A stretch of DNA of 7,875 bases, taken from NCBI GenBank assembly GCA_046760985.1, contig JBHIFE010000063.1:1-7875 (forward strand), in the 5' to 3' direction. How positions within the stretch are numbered: position 1 is the first letter of the stretch; each line of letters starts with the position of its first letter. Source of the DNA: JBHIFE01 sp046760985. GTDB lineage: Bacteria > Chloroflexota > Dehalococcoidia > Dehalococcoidales > RBG-16-60-22. Below, in pieces: positions 1 to 6,037 of the stretch. The notes under the pieces were generated by a model. The model made no database searches. It was not told where the DNA came from and saw only the letters and a list, made by a program, of their open reading frames with translations. Position numbers and translations under genes: made by a program.

Positions 1-24
1 TCTAGACGCCGTTTCTCCTATCTA

Positions 25-101
25 TGGTCGGGGTGGCCGGATTTGAACCGGCGACCACCTGAACCCCATTCAGGTGCGCTACCAAGCTGCGCTACACCCC
101 G
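25..101 (-). tRNA. tRNA-Pro (anticodon GGG), CCA encoded
   Basis: Read on the minus strand, this folds as a full cloverleaf. The 7-bp acceptor stem pairs CGGGGTG with CACCCCG (positions 35-29), followed by discriminator A at 28 and an encoded CCA at 27-25. The anticodon arm pairs CCTGA with TCAGG around the loop ATGGGGT, giving anticodon GGG with G37, as is usual for proline tRNAs. It decodes CCC. The T arm has the usual GTTCAAAT core. It stands alone, and a promoter-like pair lies upstream at 152-124. Confidence 0.95.
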
Positions 102-123
102 TTGCTTCTCGGTTTTCCCAGAT

Positions 124-152
124 ATACTATCACAATTCATCTTTGGGAGCAA
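124..152 (-). promoter_or_regulatory. Putative sigma70 promoter of tRNA-Pro
   Basis: On the minus strand a -35-like TTGCTC (152-147) is followed after 17 bases by a -10-like TAGTAT (129-124). Transcription would start about 15 bases ahead of the tRNA. The same -35 hexamer, TTGCTC, sits in front of tRNA-Arg in this window, which slightly strengthens the call. The matches to consensus are partial. Confidence 0.45.
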
Positions 153-183
153 TTTTTACATAGAAAATAGAGCTATTCTCAGC

Positions 184-1644
184 TTATTTTCCTTCCTTCA
201 GCAGATAGACATTCTCCCTTACCTCTATCAGGTCGGGATTCCGGCATTCTCCCCGGGTATAGATGATTGAAATCCCTTTTTCCCTCAGGAAAGTAGTATC
301 ACTACACCCCCTTTGTAGAAATTCGCGGGCTTCCTCATCACTGGGCTCAGGAAAGGCGTGTATCCGAGTATAGATATTCCTCCCGGTGATGGCAGTAAAG
401 GCAGTAGCTTTCCATGGGTCGAGAATTGCTTTTTCATAATCCTTATCTACATTCTCCTTAATCCAGACAAACGCTTGGTAATCTTCCTCATCAATCATGT
501 GGTAATAGGGAGTATCCTGGCGGTCAGGAATGCCTATAGCTAGCGTTACCCCGATGAGAACCAGACACAAAAACTTACCTACGTTCTGCGTAATGAGAGG
601 CACTTTTACTCGTTCAGTGAGCTTTGCCGGTAAGCTAAGATTCTTCACCGCTGCTAATCCAGCACCAGCAACAATGCTCATCATTAACATCATATACATT
701 AATCCCCGGGTATACATTATGTGCAACCCATAGTGGAAGGTAAAGAAGGCGACCACTATCACCAGTAAAGCTAATAGACCAAATATTAAGCTATAATTTT
801 TCCTTCCGCCTCTTATCGCTAGTAAGAAAGTGCCCAAGAGGCAAAGCCCGATAGGAAGATATCCATAGGTTTTTATGATCCGTGGGAAGTCAATATATGT
901 GGGCAGCGGCTGTGGGGTAAGTAGACCCTTCGCCGTAGGTAGCAACATACTAAATATCCAAGGGAAGGGTGCCAGAAAGGGAATAATCACCGCCAGGGTT
1001 ATTCCCAGACTGTGCTTGAAGTTAGCCCTCAGATTGAGTAGTATGTAAGGAATAAGAACAACAACCATGCCAATTGCTGAAGGGGCATGCATGGCAAGCA
1101 AAAAGGAGGTAAAGAGGAAGAGCACAAAATAGCTCCACCCGCTTCTAAAATTAAAGACAAGGAAGAGAGCGAGTGGTATAAAAAGTAGTCCCAGAGCCAT
1201 CGGCACCAGAAAGGCAGGACCCAGGATTCCTACCGTGGTCGGTATCAGGCAGGCAAAGAGGGCAGCTTCCCAACCGAATCCTTCTCTTTGAGCCAGGACA
1301 TAAACTGATAGCATTGTGAGCATAAAAATGATGCTCGGAAAATATCTGAAGATAGCTAGCCAGGAGATGCCGCTAATCTGGTGAAATACGCCCCAGAATA
1401 GATGGAAGCCCGCCTCTAGATTAGAACTAAGACCCACGGTTGACCGTCCGAAAAAGGGATCAATGAACGTAGTATCCTGCGCCTGTAGCATTGCTTCGGA
1501 GTGGGCTAGGTGCACCCATTCATCAATATGTACCGGATAAGGATAGCCTTGGTGGGGAATAAAGGCAATGTAAAATGCCAATGCCATTATGGGCAGCATC
1601 AGGTAAGCCGATTTTGGTATCATATGAGCCTTATGCTGATTCAT
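184..1644 (-). CDS. Polytopic membrane protein, GT-C glycosyltransferase-like
   Basis: This is a 486-residue integral membrane protein with about ten hydrophobic segments, from residues 12-30 to about 357-372, and a soluble C-terminal domain of about 110 residues. After the first membrane segment comes HIDEW (39-43). An acidic pair in the first outer loop is where GT-C enzymes such as STT3, PMT and ArnT relatives keep a catalytic or metal-binding acid. The C-terminal part begins with YQAFVWIKENV (389-399), resembling the start of the soluble domain in STT3-like proteins. A role in transferring sugars from lipid carriers outside the cytoplasm is therefore possible, but the acceptor and sugar are unknown. 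The start is uncertain: ATG at 1644 has no clear ribosome site, whereas ATG at 1623 (Met8) has AAGG five bases ahead. It is divergent from the DUF1616-like gene. It could be another multi-spanning protein outside GT-C. Confidence is high for a gene and moderate for the family. Confidence 0.85.
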   Translation of the reverse strand: MNQHKAHMIPKSAYLMLPIMALAFYIAFIPHQGYPYPVHIDEWVHLAHSEAMLQAQDTTFIDPFFGRSTVGLSSNLEAGFHLFWGVFHQISGISWLAIFRYFPSIIFMLTMLSVYVLAQREGFGWEAALFACLIPTTVGILGPAFLVPMALGLLFIPLALFLVFNFRSGWSYFVLFLFTSFLLAMHAPSAIGMVVVLIPYILLNLRANFKHSLGITLAVIIPFLAPFPWIFSMLLPTAKGLLTPQPLPTYIDFPRIIKTYGYLPIGLCLLGTFLLAIRGGRKNYSLIFGLLALLVIVVAFFTFHYGLHIMYTRGLMYMMLMMSIVAGAGLAAVKNLSLPAKLTERVKVPLITQNVGKFLCLVLIGVTLAIGIPDRQDTPYYHMIDEEDYQAFVWIKENVDKDYEKAILDPWKATAFTAITGRNIYTRIHAFPEPSDEEAREFLQRGCSDTTFLREKGISIIYTRGECRNPDLIEVRENVYLLKEGK

Positions 1645-1668
1645 CTGCTAGCCTGATTGAGTATTAAT

Positions 1669-1675
1669 GGTGAGG
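1669..1675 (+). promoter_or_regulatory. Ribosome binding site deciding the start at 1687
   Basis: GGTGAGG lies 11 bases before ATG at 1687. The longer frame would begin at a TTG at 1657 and would place this site inside the coding region, so the ATG at 1687 is preferred. Confidence 0.5.
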
Positions 1676-1686
1676 AAATACAAAAC

Positions 1687-2022
1687 ATGGATTGGTTATC
1701 TCCAATTAAACAGATATTCGAGTTTGCCCTCCCTTTCCTTGACCGTTTGCCTGCCATCAGGGCAATCCTAGGCTTTATCCTTGTGTTCTTCCTGCCCGGT
1801 TTTGCCTGGACACTTGTTTTCTTCAAGCAAGTAAATATCCTAGAAAGGGTTGCCCTTTCCTTCGGTCTATCTATTGCTTTAGTGACACTTAGTATTCTTG
1901 CTCTGAATGTGCTGCTTGGGTTCAGAATTACCGGCGTTAACTCTCTCCTGATTATTATTGTTGTTACCATTATACCTGTGGCATTCTATTACCTCAATAG
2001 GTTCGTAAAAGGGCGAGGCTAG
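1687..2022 (+). CDS. Small DUF1616-like membrane protein
   Basis: From the ATG at 1687 the product is 111 residues, starting MDWLSPIK. It has two or three hydrophobic segments: roughly residues 27-46, 57-78 and 83-101. The pattern LGFILVFFLPGFAWTLVFF followed by ILERVALSFGLSIAL matches, from memory, the signature of the DUF1616 family (LFLPGY, then IERLALSFGLS). DUF1616 proteins are usually longer, with a C-terminal extracytoplasmic part. This one ends after the membrane part, so it is either a minimal version or a truncated one. The function of the family is not known. A TTG at 1657 would add ten residues but is less likely. It is divergent from the GT-C-like gene and 39 bases upstream of the reductase gene, so it is probably co-transcribed with the latter. 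Confidence 0.75.
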   Translation: MDWLSPIKQIFEFALPFLDRLPAIRAILGFILVFFLPGFAWTLVFFKQVNILERVALSFGLSIALVTLSILALNVLLGFRITGVNSLLIIIVVTIIPVAFYYLNRFVKGRG

Positions 2023-2050
2023 CAAACAATTGTTCCAGGGATATTAAGTC

Positions 2051-2060
2051 GGAGGGGAGG
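2051..2060 (+). promoter_or_regulatory. Strong Shine-Dalgarno supporting a TTG start
   Basis: GGAGGGGAGG ends one base before the TTG at 2062. Its first GGAGG (2051-2055) has six bases of spacing to the TTG. The codons that follow lead straight into the FAD-binding strand, so the TTG is well supported as the start codon. Confidence 0.7.
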
Positions 2061-2061
2061 A

Positions 2062-3249
2062 TTGAAATTATACGATGTGGCAGTTGTCGGTGGTGGACCG
2101 GTAGGCAGCTATGTAGCTTACCAGCTGGCTGAGATGGGACATACGGTAGTAGTGCTAGAGCAGAAGCAAAAGGTAGGAGAGCCGGTTTGCTGCACAGGCA
2201 TCATCAGTCAGGAATGTGTTAGTTCTTTTGCCATTAACGACAATTTTATTTTACGAAAGGTAAATAGCGCCAAATTATTTTCACCTTCGGGAAACTTGCT
2301 CCAACTACGGCGGAAAGAAACCCAGGCTTACATTTTAGACCGAGTGGCTTTTGATGTGGCTATGGCTAGTCGGGCTCAGAATAACGGGGCGGAATATATT
2401 TTAGATAGCCTGGTCAAAGATATAGAGGTTGCGCAGGACAGAGTTAAGATTAAAGCATCTCACCAGCAGACGGCATTAAACTTTGAAGCCAGAGCAGTAG
2501 TTATTGCTGCTGGCTTTGGCTCGAGACTGACCGAGAAAGTAGGACTGGGTAAGGTTGGCGATTTCGTTAACGGTGCCCAAGCTGAGGTGGAAACGACGGG
2601 GATAGACGAAACAGAGGTCTATTTTGGTCAGGAGATAGCTCCGGGCTTTTTTGGTTGGCTGGTGCCAACCTCAGCACCAAAAGCCCGAGTAGGATTGCTG
2701 TCACGCCATAACCCCGGGCTTTACTTAAGAAAGTTGATGACATCCCTACGGGCTCAGAGGAAAATAGTTTCGTCTGAAGCTAAACTGAGCTACGGAGGAA
2801 TCCCCCTAAAGCCGCTAGGCAGAACCTATGGTGAGCGGCTGATAGTAGTGGGGGATGCAGCGGGTCAGGTAAAGCCAACTAGCGGTGGTGGTATCTACTA
2901 TGGTTTGCTGTGCGCCGATATAGCCGCTAACACTTTGCACCAAGCGTTGCAACACAATGACCTATCGGCTAAGAGCCTAGCTAAGTATGAACGAGAGTGG
3001 AAAAGGAAACTGGGACGGGAGCTAAAGATAGGCTACTGGGCTCGAAAGTTGTTTGAGCGCTTGAGCGACAGACAAATAGACAGGATATTTAGCATAGTAA
3101 AAGCCAATGGCATTGATGAGGCTTTACTTAAAGCCAAGGACCTGTCTTTTGATTGGCACAGCAAGGCAATATTGAGGTTGATAGGATACAAGGTAGTATC
3201 TAGGGCTATAAATGTGATGAAGATTCCCTTTAGGACTGGTGAAAATTGA
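2062..3249 (+). CDS. Geranylgeranyl reductase family FAD-dependent oxidoreductase
   Basis: This 395-residue flavoprotein belongs to the p-hydroxybenzoate-hydroxylase fold, in the geranylgeranyl reductase family. It opens with VAVVGGGPVGSYVA (6-19), the dinucleotide-binding loop, with E33 ending the second strand. CCTGIIS (43-49) matches the conserved Cys-x-Gly region of GGR enzymes. GFFGWLVP (195-202) corresponds to their substrate-side YxWxFP motif. GDAAGQVKPTSGGGI (264-278) is the second FAD-binding motif. Known relatives saturate double bonds of geranylgeranyl chains in chlorophyll, archaeal lipids or quinones using reduced flavin. Which isoprenoid is reduced here cannot be read from the sequence. 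The protein is soluble or peripheral, with no signal peptide. It starts with TTG and a strong ribosome site, and follows the DUF1616-like gene closely. The family call is strong and the substrate unknown. Confidence 0.9.
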   Translation: MKLYDVAVVGGGPVGSYVAYQLAEMGHTVVVLEQKQKVGEPVCCTGIISQECVSSFAINDNFILRKVNSAKLFSPSGNLLQLRRKETQAYILDRVAFDVAMASRAQNNGAEYILDSLVKDIEVAQDRVKIKASHQQTALNFEARAVVIAAGFGSRLTEKVGLGKVGDFVNGAQAEVETTGIDETEVYFGQEIAPGFFGWLVPTSAPKARVGLLSRHNPGLYLRKLMTSLRAQRKIVSSEAKLSYGGIPLKPLGRTYGERLIVVGDAAGQVKPTSGGGIYYGLLCADIAANTLHQALQHNDLSAKSLAKYEREWKRKLGRELKIGYWARKLFERLSDRQIDRIFSIVKANGIDEALLKAKDLSFDWHSKAILRLIGYKVVSRAINVMKIPFRTGEN

Positions 3250-3274
3250 CCAATATATAGTTAATGCTTAGAAT
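3246..3274 (+). promoter_or_regulatory. Sigma70-type promoter of the greA-like gene
   Basis: TTGACC (3246-3251, 5/6 match) and TAGAAT (3269-3274, 5/6 match) are separated by exactly 17 bases. The -35 box overlaps the TGA stop of the reductase gene. The predicted transcription start is near 3281, leaving a short leader before ATG 3316. This implies that the greA-like gene is not dependent on read-through. Confidence 0.65.
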
Positions 3275-3315
3275 TATATAAGCTAGATATAGTAATTTAT
3301 TTTGGGAAAGATTCT

Positions 3316-4125
3316 ATGGTAAATAGCGTCAGTCAGAATCCAAGCTTAGGCGAGGCAGCCAGTCGCTTTCTAGCTAAATTATCACCCGAAAAAAGAGAGG
3401 CAAGCCAGCAAGAGGTATATAAGTTTGTCCGCTGGTATGGTTGGGAGCGACCTTTTGCCGGGCTTACCGCTCCTGAAGTAGCTAACTATGCTGAGCGGCT
3501 ATCCCTATCAGATACCGACTATACCAAAAAGCTCGAGCTAATACGAACCTTCCTGGCTTATGCCAAGAAGGAAGGGTGGAACAAGACAAATCTAGCCATC
3601 CACCTTAAGGCTAAGAAGGTGAAAACTGAAACGCAGCCTTCAGCTAAACAGGACTTGCCCGAGCCTATCCCTTTAACTCAGCGCGGATATGCTGAACTGA
3701 AAGCCGAGCTGGCTTCCCTTAAGAGTAAGCGTCCTCAACTCATTGACGAAATGCGTAGAGCCGCCGCCGATAAGGACTTCCGCGAGAATGCACCTTTAGC
3801 CGCCGCCAGAGAACAACGTGGGTACTTGGAGGGGCGAATTAGAGAGTTGGAAGAAACTTTGAAAGCAGCGACTATCATTACTGAGGAACAAGAGCCCACC
3901 ATCAAGGCAAGTATTGGTGATAGCCTTGTCTTAAGTGATTTGACTTCCAATGAAGAGCTACGCTACTTGATAGTCAATCCCAAAGAGGTAGACCCAACCC
4001 AAAGTAAGATTTCCAGTGCTTCACCCCTAGGTAAGGCACTCATTGGTCGAGGTGAGGGAGAGATAGTGGAGGTAACCGTACCGGCGGGTAAGTTACGCTA
4101 TCAGATAAAGCGCATTGAGCGTTAA
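3316..4125 (+). CDS. greA: GreA-type transcript cleavage factor with extra N-terminal domain
   Basis: This 269-residue protein has a complete GreA in its C-terminal part, residues about 118-269. GreA rescues backtracked RNA polymerase by inserting its coiled coil into the secondary channel and promoting RNA cleavage. The coiled coil covers about 120-185, with the tip DFRENAP (154-160). Asp154 and Glu157 correspond to the essential acids D41 and E44 of E. coli GreA. The FKBP-like C-terminal domain shows VNPKEVDPTQSKIS, SPLGKALIG and PAGKLRYQI. Usual GreA length is about 158 residues. The additional ~105 N-terminal residues are helical and contain VYKFVRWYG, LTAPEVANYAERL and KKLELIRTFLAYAKKEGW, resembling the SAM-like core-binding domain of tyrosine recombinases. 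A charged linker (about 98-117) joins the two. ATG 3316 follows a weak GGGAAAG ribosome site. It has its own promoter at 3246-3274 and the tRNA-Ala promoter begins right after its stop. The function of the N-terminal domain is unknown. Confidence 0.93.
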   Translation: MVNSVSQNPSLGEAASRFLAKLSPEKREASQQEVYKFVRWYGWERPFAGLTAPEVANYAERLSLSDTDYTKKLELIRTFLAYAKKEGWNKTNLAIHLKAKKVKTETQPSAKQDLPEPIPLTQRGYAELKAELASLKSKRPQLIDEMRRAAADKDFRENAPLAAAREQRGYLEGRIRELEETLKAATIITEEQEPTIKASIGDSLVLSDLTSNEELRYLIVNPKEVDPTQSKISSASPLGKALIGRGEGEIVEVTVPAGKLRYQIKRIER

Positions 4126-4127
4126 TA

Positions 4128-4136
4128 TGCTATAAT
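4128..4136 (+). promoter_or_regulatory. Extended -10 promoter of tRNA-Ala
   Basis: TGCTATAAT is a perfect extended -10 element. It begins three bases after the greA stop and ends ten bases before the tRNA. No convincing -35 box lies at the right distance, which is tolerated in extended -10 promoters. Transcription would start at about 4143. Confidence 0.65.
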
Positions 4137-4146
4137 TCTAAAGCGC

Positions 4147-4222
4147 GGGGATATAGCTCAGCTGGGAGAGCGCTGCGTTCGCATCGCAGAGGTCGGGGGT
4201 TCGAATCCCCCTATCTCCACCA
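4147..4222 (+). tRNA. tRNA-Ala (anticodon CGC), CCA encoded
   Basis: This is a full cloverleaf. The acceptor stem GGGGATA pairs with TATCTCC (4212-4218) and includes a G3-U70 wobble, the classic alanine identity element. The anticodon stem CTGCG/CGCAG encloses the loop TTCGCAT, giving anticodon CGC, which reads GCG. The T arm is GGGGG-TTCGAAT-CCCCC. Discriminator A4219 is followed by an encoded CCA. Confidence 0.97.
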
Positions 4223-4308
4223 GAGACGACAAAAGCAGAGGAAAGGCAGTCTCTCGTCAAATATCAGGGAGTATAGCCAATTTATTATGCTTCTAACGCA
4301 CTTATAGG

Positions 4309-5505
4309 CTATCCCAAGAGAGTGGCAGCTACGTCCTTGGCAAATGCCATAGAGGATGTAAATGCCGGAGATACGGGATTTAGTATATGTACAGCATCAC
4401 TGTCGCAGAGCATCACATAGTCCATGACCAACGTCTTGGTAGGCCAGTGAACCAGTTGAGCACGAATTCCCATACGGTCAGTCTCAGAAAGGTCCCGAAG
4501 GCATAATTCCGGAACTAGCTTTCTGGCTTCCTTGAGAACGAATTGCTTCAGGTACTTCTTAGGCTCGGTCAGGGCAACTTGGCGGAATTTATGATTCCTG
4601 AGCATTAGAACTAAGTCCCGGAAAAGTATGAGAAATGTCTCCCACCCCAGTCCTTCAAAAGCTCGGTAGTTTTCTCGACCTAAGGCAGGGATGGCAGTTG
4701 GACCTATCAAAACTTCGCCATCCGCAGTTCTGGTTAGATGAACTCCTAAGAAAGGTGTTCTCAAATCTGGCACGGGATAGATGTTTCCTCGAACAAGAAA
4801 AGCTCGGTTGCGGACTAGCTTTTTGTATGTTCCCTTGAAGGGAAGGAACTTATACTCTCTGGCTAAGCCACAGTTGTGAGCAATCTGGTCTCCGTACGAG
4901 CCGGCGGCATTGACGAACTTCTCAAATCGTATTGCTCCTCGGGAGGTGTGCGCTTCATGATTACCGGAGAGATTCTTAAAGATTGTTCTGTAGCAAATCG
5001 TGACTTTCGCTGATTGTGTTAACTCCTCCTCTAGTGCTTGGAGCACTTCCATTGGTCTTATAACCGCCGTGTCCGGCGAGAAGAGAGCTTCATTGCAGAC
5101 CGTGGCATACGGTTCAAGCTCACGAAGCCTTTTGCTGCCAATCAGGAAGGCACGAGCCCCACATAAGTCGGCTCGACGCTTCAACTCGTACAGTGCCTCA
5201 ACCTCAGAAGGACTTCTGGCTAGAATAACTTTGCCGGTCTCATTTAAAGTCAATCCCTTTTCCCGGCAGAACTCCTTCATAAGCTGATTTCCCTTGACAC
5301 AATACTTCGCCTTTAGAGTATCGGGGGTGTAGTACATGCCGGCATGTAGGACTCCGCTGTTACGACCACTTGCATGTAAGCCTAAAGAACTCTCCTTCTC
5401 AAGCAGTACAATGCCTTTTATTCCTCGATTGGCTAACTCTCGAGCGATGGTAAGCCCGGTAATGCCTGCGCCTACGATTAGAAACTGACAGTGATTTTGT
5501 TTCAT
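4309..5505 (-). CDS. lhgO: L-2-hydroxyglutarate oxidase/dehydrogenase-like FAD enzyme
   Basis: The product is about 398 residues from ATG 5505. A GTG at 5529 would add eight residues; neither start has a good ribosome site, and the ATG is closer to the usual family N-terminus. It is a DAO-fold flavoenzyme that in known members oxidises L-2-hydroxyglutarate to 2-oxoglutarate, passing electrons to oxygen or to membrane quinone. Numbering from GTG 5529, it has the GAGITG loop (20-25), LLEKE (42-46), and HASGRNSGVLHAGMYYTP (52-69), closely similar to E. coli LhgO. It also has FKGTYKKL (231-238), IYPVPDLRTPFLGVHLTR (250-267) and the C-terminal NPVSPAFTSS (384-393). The length is near the usual 400-420. 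No signal peptide or membrane span is evident. It is transcribed alone from a promoter at 5611-5582, convergent with tRNA-Ala. Other 2-hydroxyacids or glycerol-3-phosphate-type substrates cannot be excluded. Confidence 0.9.
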   Translation of the reverse strand: MKQNHCQFLIVGAGITGLTIARELANRGIKGIVLLEKESSLGLHASGRNSGVLHAGMYYTPDTLKAKYCVKGNQLMKEFCREKGLTLNETGKVILARSPSEVEALYELKRRADLCGARAFLIGSKRLRELEPYATVCNEALFSPDTAVIRPMEVLQALEEELTQSAKVTICYRTIFKNLSGNHEAHTSRGAIRFEKFVNAAGSYGDQIAHNCGLAREYKFLPFKGTYKKLVRNRAFLVRGNIYPVPDLRTPFLGVHLTRTADGEVLIGPTAIPALGRENYRAFEGLGWETFLILFRDLVLMLRNHKFRQVALTEPKKYLKQFVLKEARKLVPELCLRDLSETDRMGIRAQLVHWPTKTLVMDYVMLCDSDAVHILNPVSPAFTSSMAFAKDVAATLLG

Positions 5506-5581
5506 TCCAGTAATATTCTGGGCTATCACTGATCAACCGAGCACACATTAACTCAGTCTTGGTTCAGCAATAGCAACCATT

Positions 5582-5611
5582 AATATAATGCACAGTTCAT
5601 CATGCAGTCAA
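5582..5611 (-). promoter_or_regulatory. Sigma70-type promoter of the lhgO-like gene
   Basis: On the minus strand TTGACT (5611-5606, 5/6 match) is followed after 18 bases by TATATT (5587-5582, 5/6 match), or after 17 bases by TTATAT. Transcription would start near 5575, upstream of both candidate start codons. A perfect TTGACA also lies at 5626-5621, but its best partner, CATGAT, is weaker. Confidence 0.55.
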
Positions 5612-5647
5612 TGTGCCAAATGTCAAACAGAACCGTAGGAAAAAACG

Positions 5648-5677
5648 TTGCTCTTTTCCATTAGCCTCAGTTATAAT
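5648..5677 (+). promoter_or_regulatory. Promoter of tRNA-Arg
   Basis: A perfect TATAAT (5672-5677) lies 14 bases ahead of the tRNA. A partial -35, TTGCTC (5648-5653), is 18 bases upstream of it. The same TTGCTC occurs at the proposed tRNA-Pro promoter. Confidence 0.6.
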
Positions 5678-5691
5678 TAAACGTAAAGTGT

Positions 5692-5768
5692 GCCCCTGTA
5701 GCTCAGGTGGATAGAGCAGCAGTTTCCTAAACTGCGTGTCGCGCGTTCGAGTCGCGCCAGGGGTACCA
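5692..5768 (+). tRNA. tRNA-Arg (anticodon CCT), CCA encoded
   Basis: This is a complete cloverleaf. The acceptor GCCCCTG pairs with CAGGGGT (5758-5764), the D stem is GCTC/GAGC, and the anticodon stem GCAGT/ACTGC encloses the loop TTCCTAA. The anticodon CCT reads AGG. The T arm is GCGCG-TTCGAGT-CGCGC. Discriminator A5765 is followed by CCA (5766-5768). The first acceptor pair is a G-U wobble, which is less common than G-C. Confidence 0.96.
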
Positions 5769-6037
5769 TCGGTAAGTCGTACTGCTCCAGATTAGCTAAC
5801 CACTCCACTTCCCTAAAATCCACAATTTCTATTTTTATCACTTGGACAAGAACTGTCCCTGTTGACTCTAATCTCGTTTGGATAGGTGGCACTGATGCTT
5901 CCGTGACTAGTACAAAAGTTATGACCAAAAAGTACTGTTGATTTCTGGCACCTACCATATTATGCTTTGGACTGGTGGCAATAACAAAGCAAAACAAGCA
6001 ACAGAGATTTGCCAAAATTTGAGGAAGGAGAAGACAA
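5769..6037 (+). other. Spacer between tRNA-Arg and the protease, no supported gene
   Basis: No tRNA, terminator or convincing gene is visible. A plus-strand stretch of about 40 codons ends at a TGA near 5939. The minus strand is open through the whole spacer, but that frame runs into the tRNA and the protease start. A possible protease promoter is TTGATT (5938-5943), 17 bases, TATGCT (5961-5966). A second -10-like TATTAT at 5958-5963 is too close to that -35. The protease ribosome site AAGGAG lies at 6025-6030. Confidence 0.5.
5938..5966 (+). promoter_or_regulatory. Possible promoter of the secreted protease
   Basis: TTGATT and TATGCT are separated by 17 bases, each a 4/6 match to consensus. 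The start would be near 5973, giving a leader of about 65 bases. This is a weak call. Confidence 0.3.

Noticed and set aside
43..733. Three plus-strand open frames of 61-75 codons
   Set aside because: The first begins inside the tRNA-Pro gene, and all of them overlap the end of the GT-C-like gene in antisense. No ribosome sites or recognisable domains were seen.
1641..1970. Minus-strand open frame of 109 codons
   Set aside because: It lies opposite the DUF1616-like gene, which has the family motifs and hydrophobic pattern. The antisense product is basic and shows no domain.
4222..4254. AGAGAC/GTCTCT inverted repeat after tRNA-Ala as a terminator
   Set aside because: The stem is only six pairs with a loop of 21 bases, no T run follows, and it overlaps the CCA end of the tRNA.
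4273..4312. ATAGCC/GGCTAT inverted repeat at the end of the lhgO-like gene
   Set aside because: The stem is six pairs with a loop of 28 bases, it overlaps the stop codon and has no T run, so it is not supported as a terminator.
5000..5287. Plus-strand open frame of 95 codons, and a similar one at 4635-4838
   Set aside because: Both lie opposite the lhgO-like gene, which has strong family motifs over these stretches.
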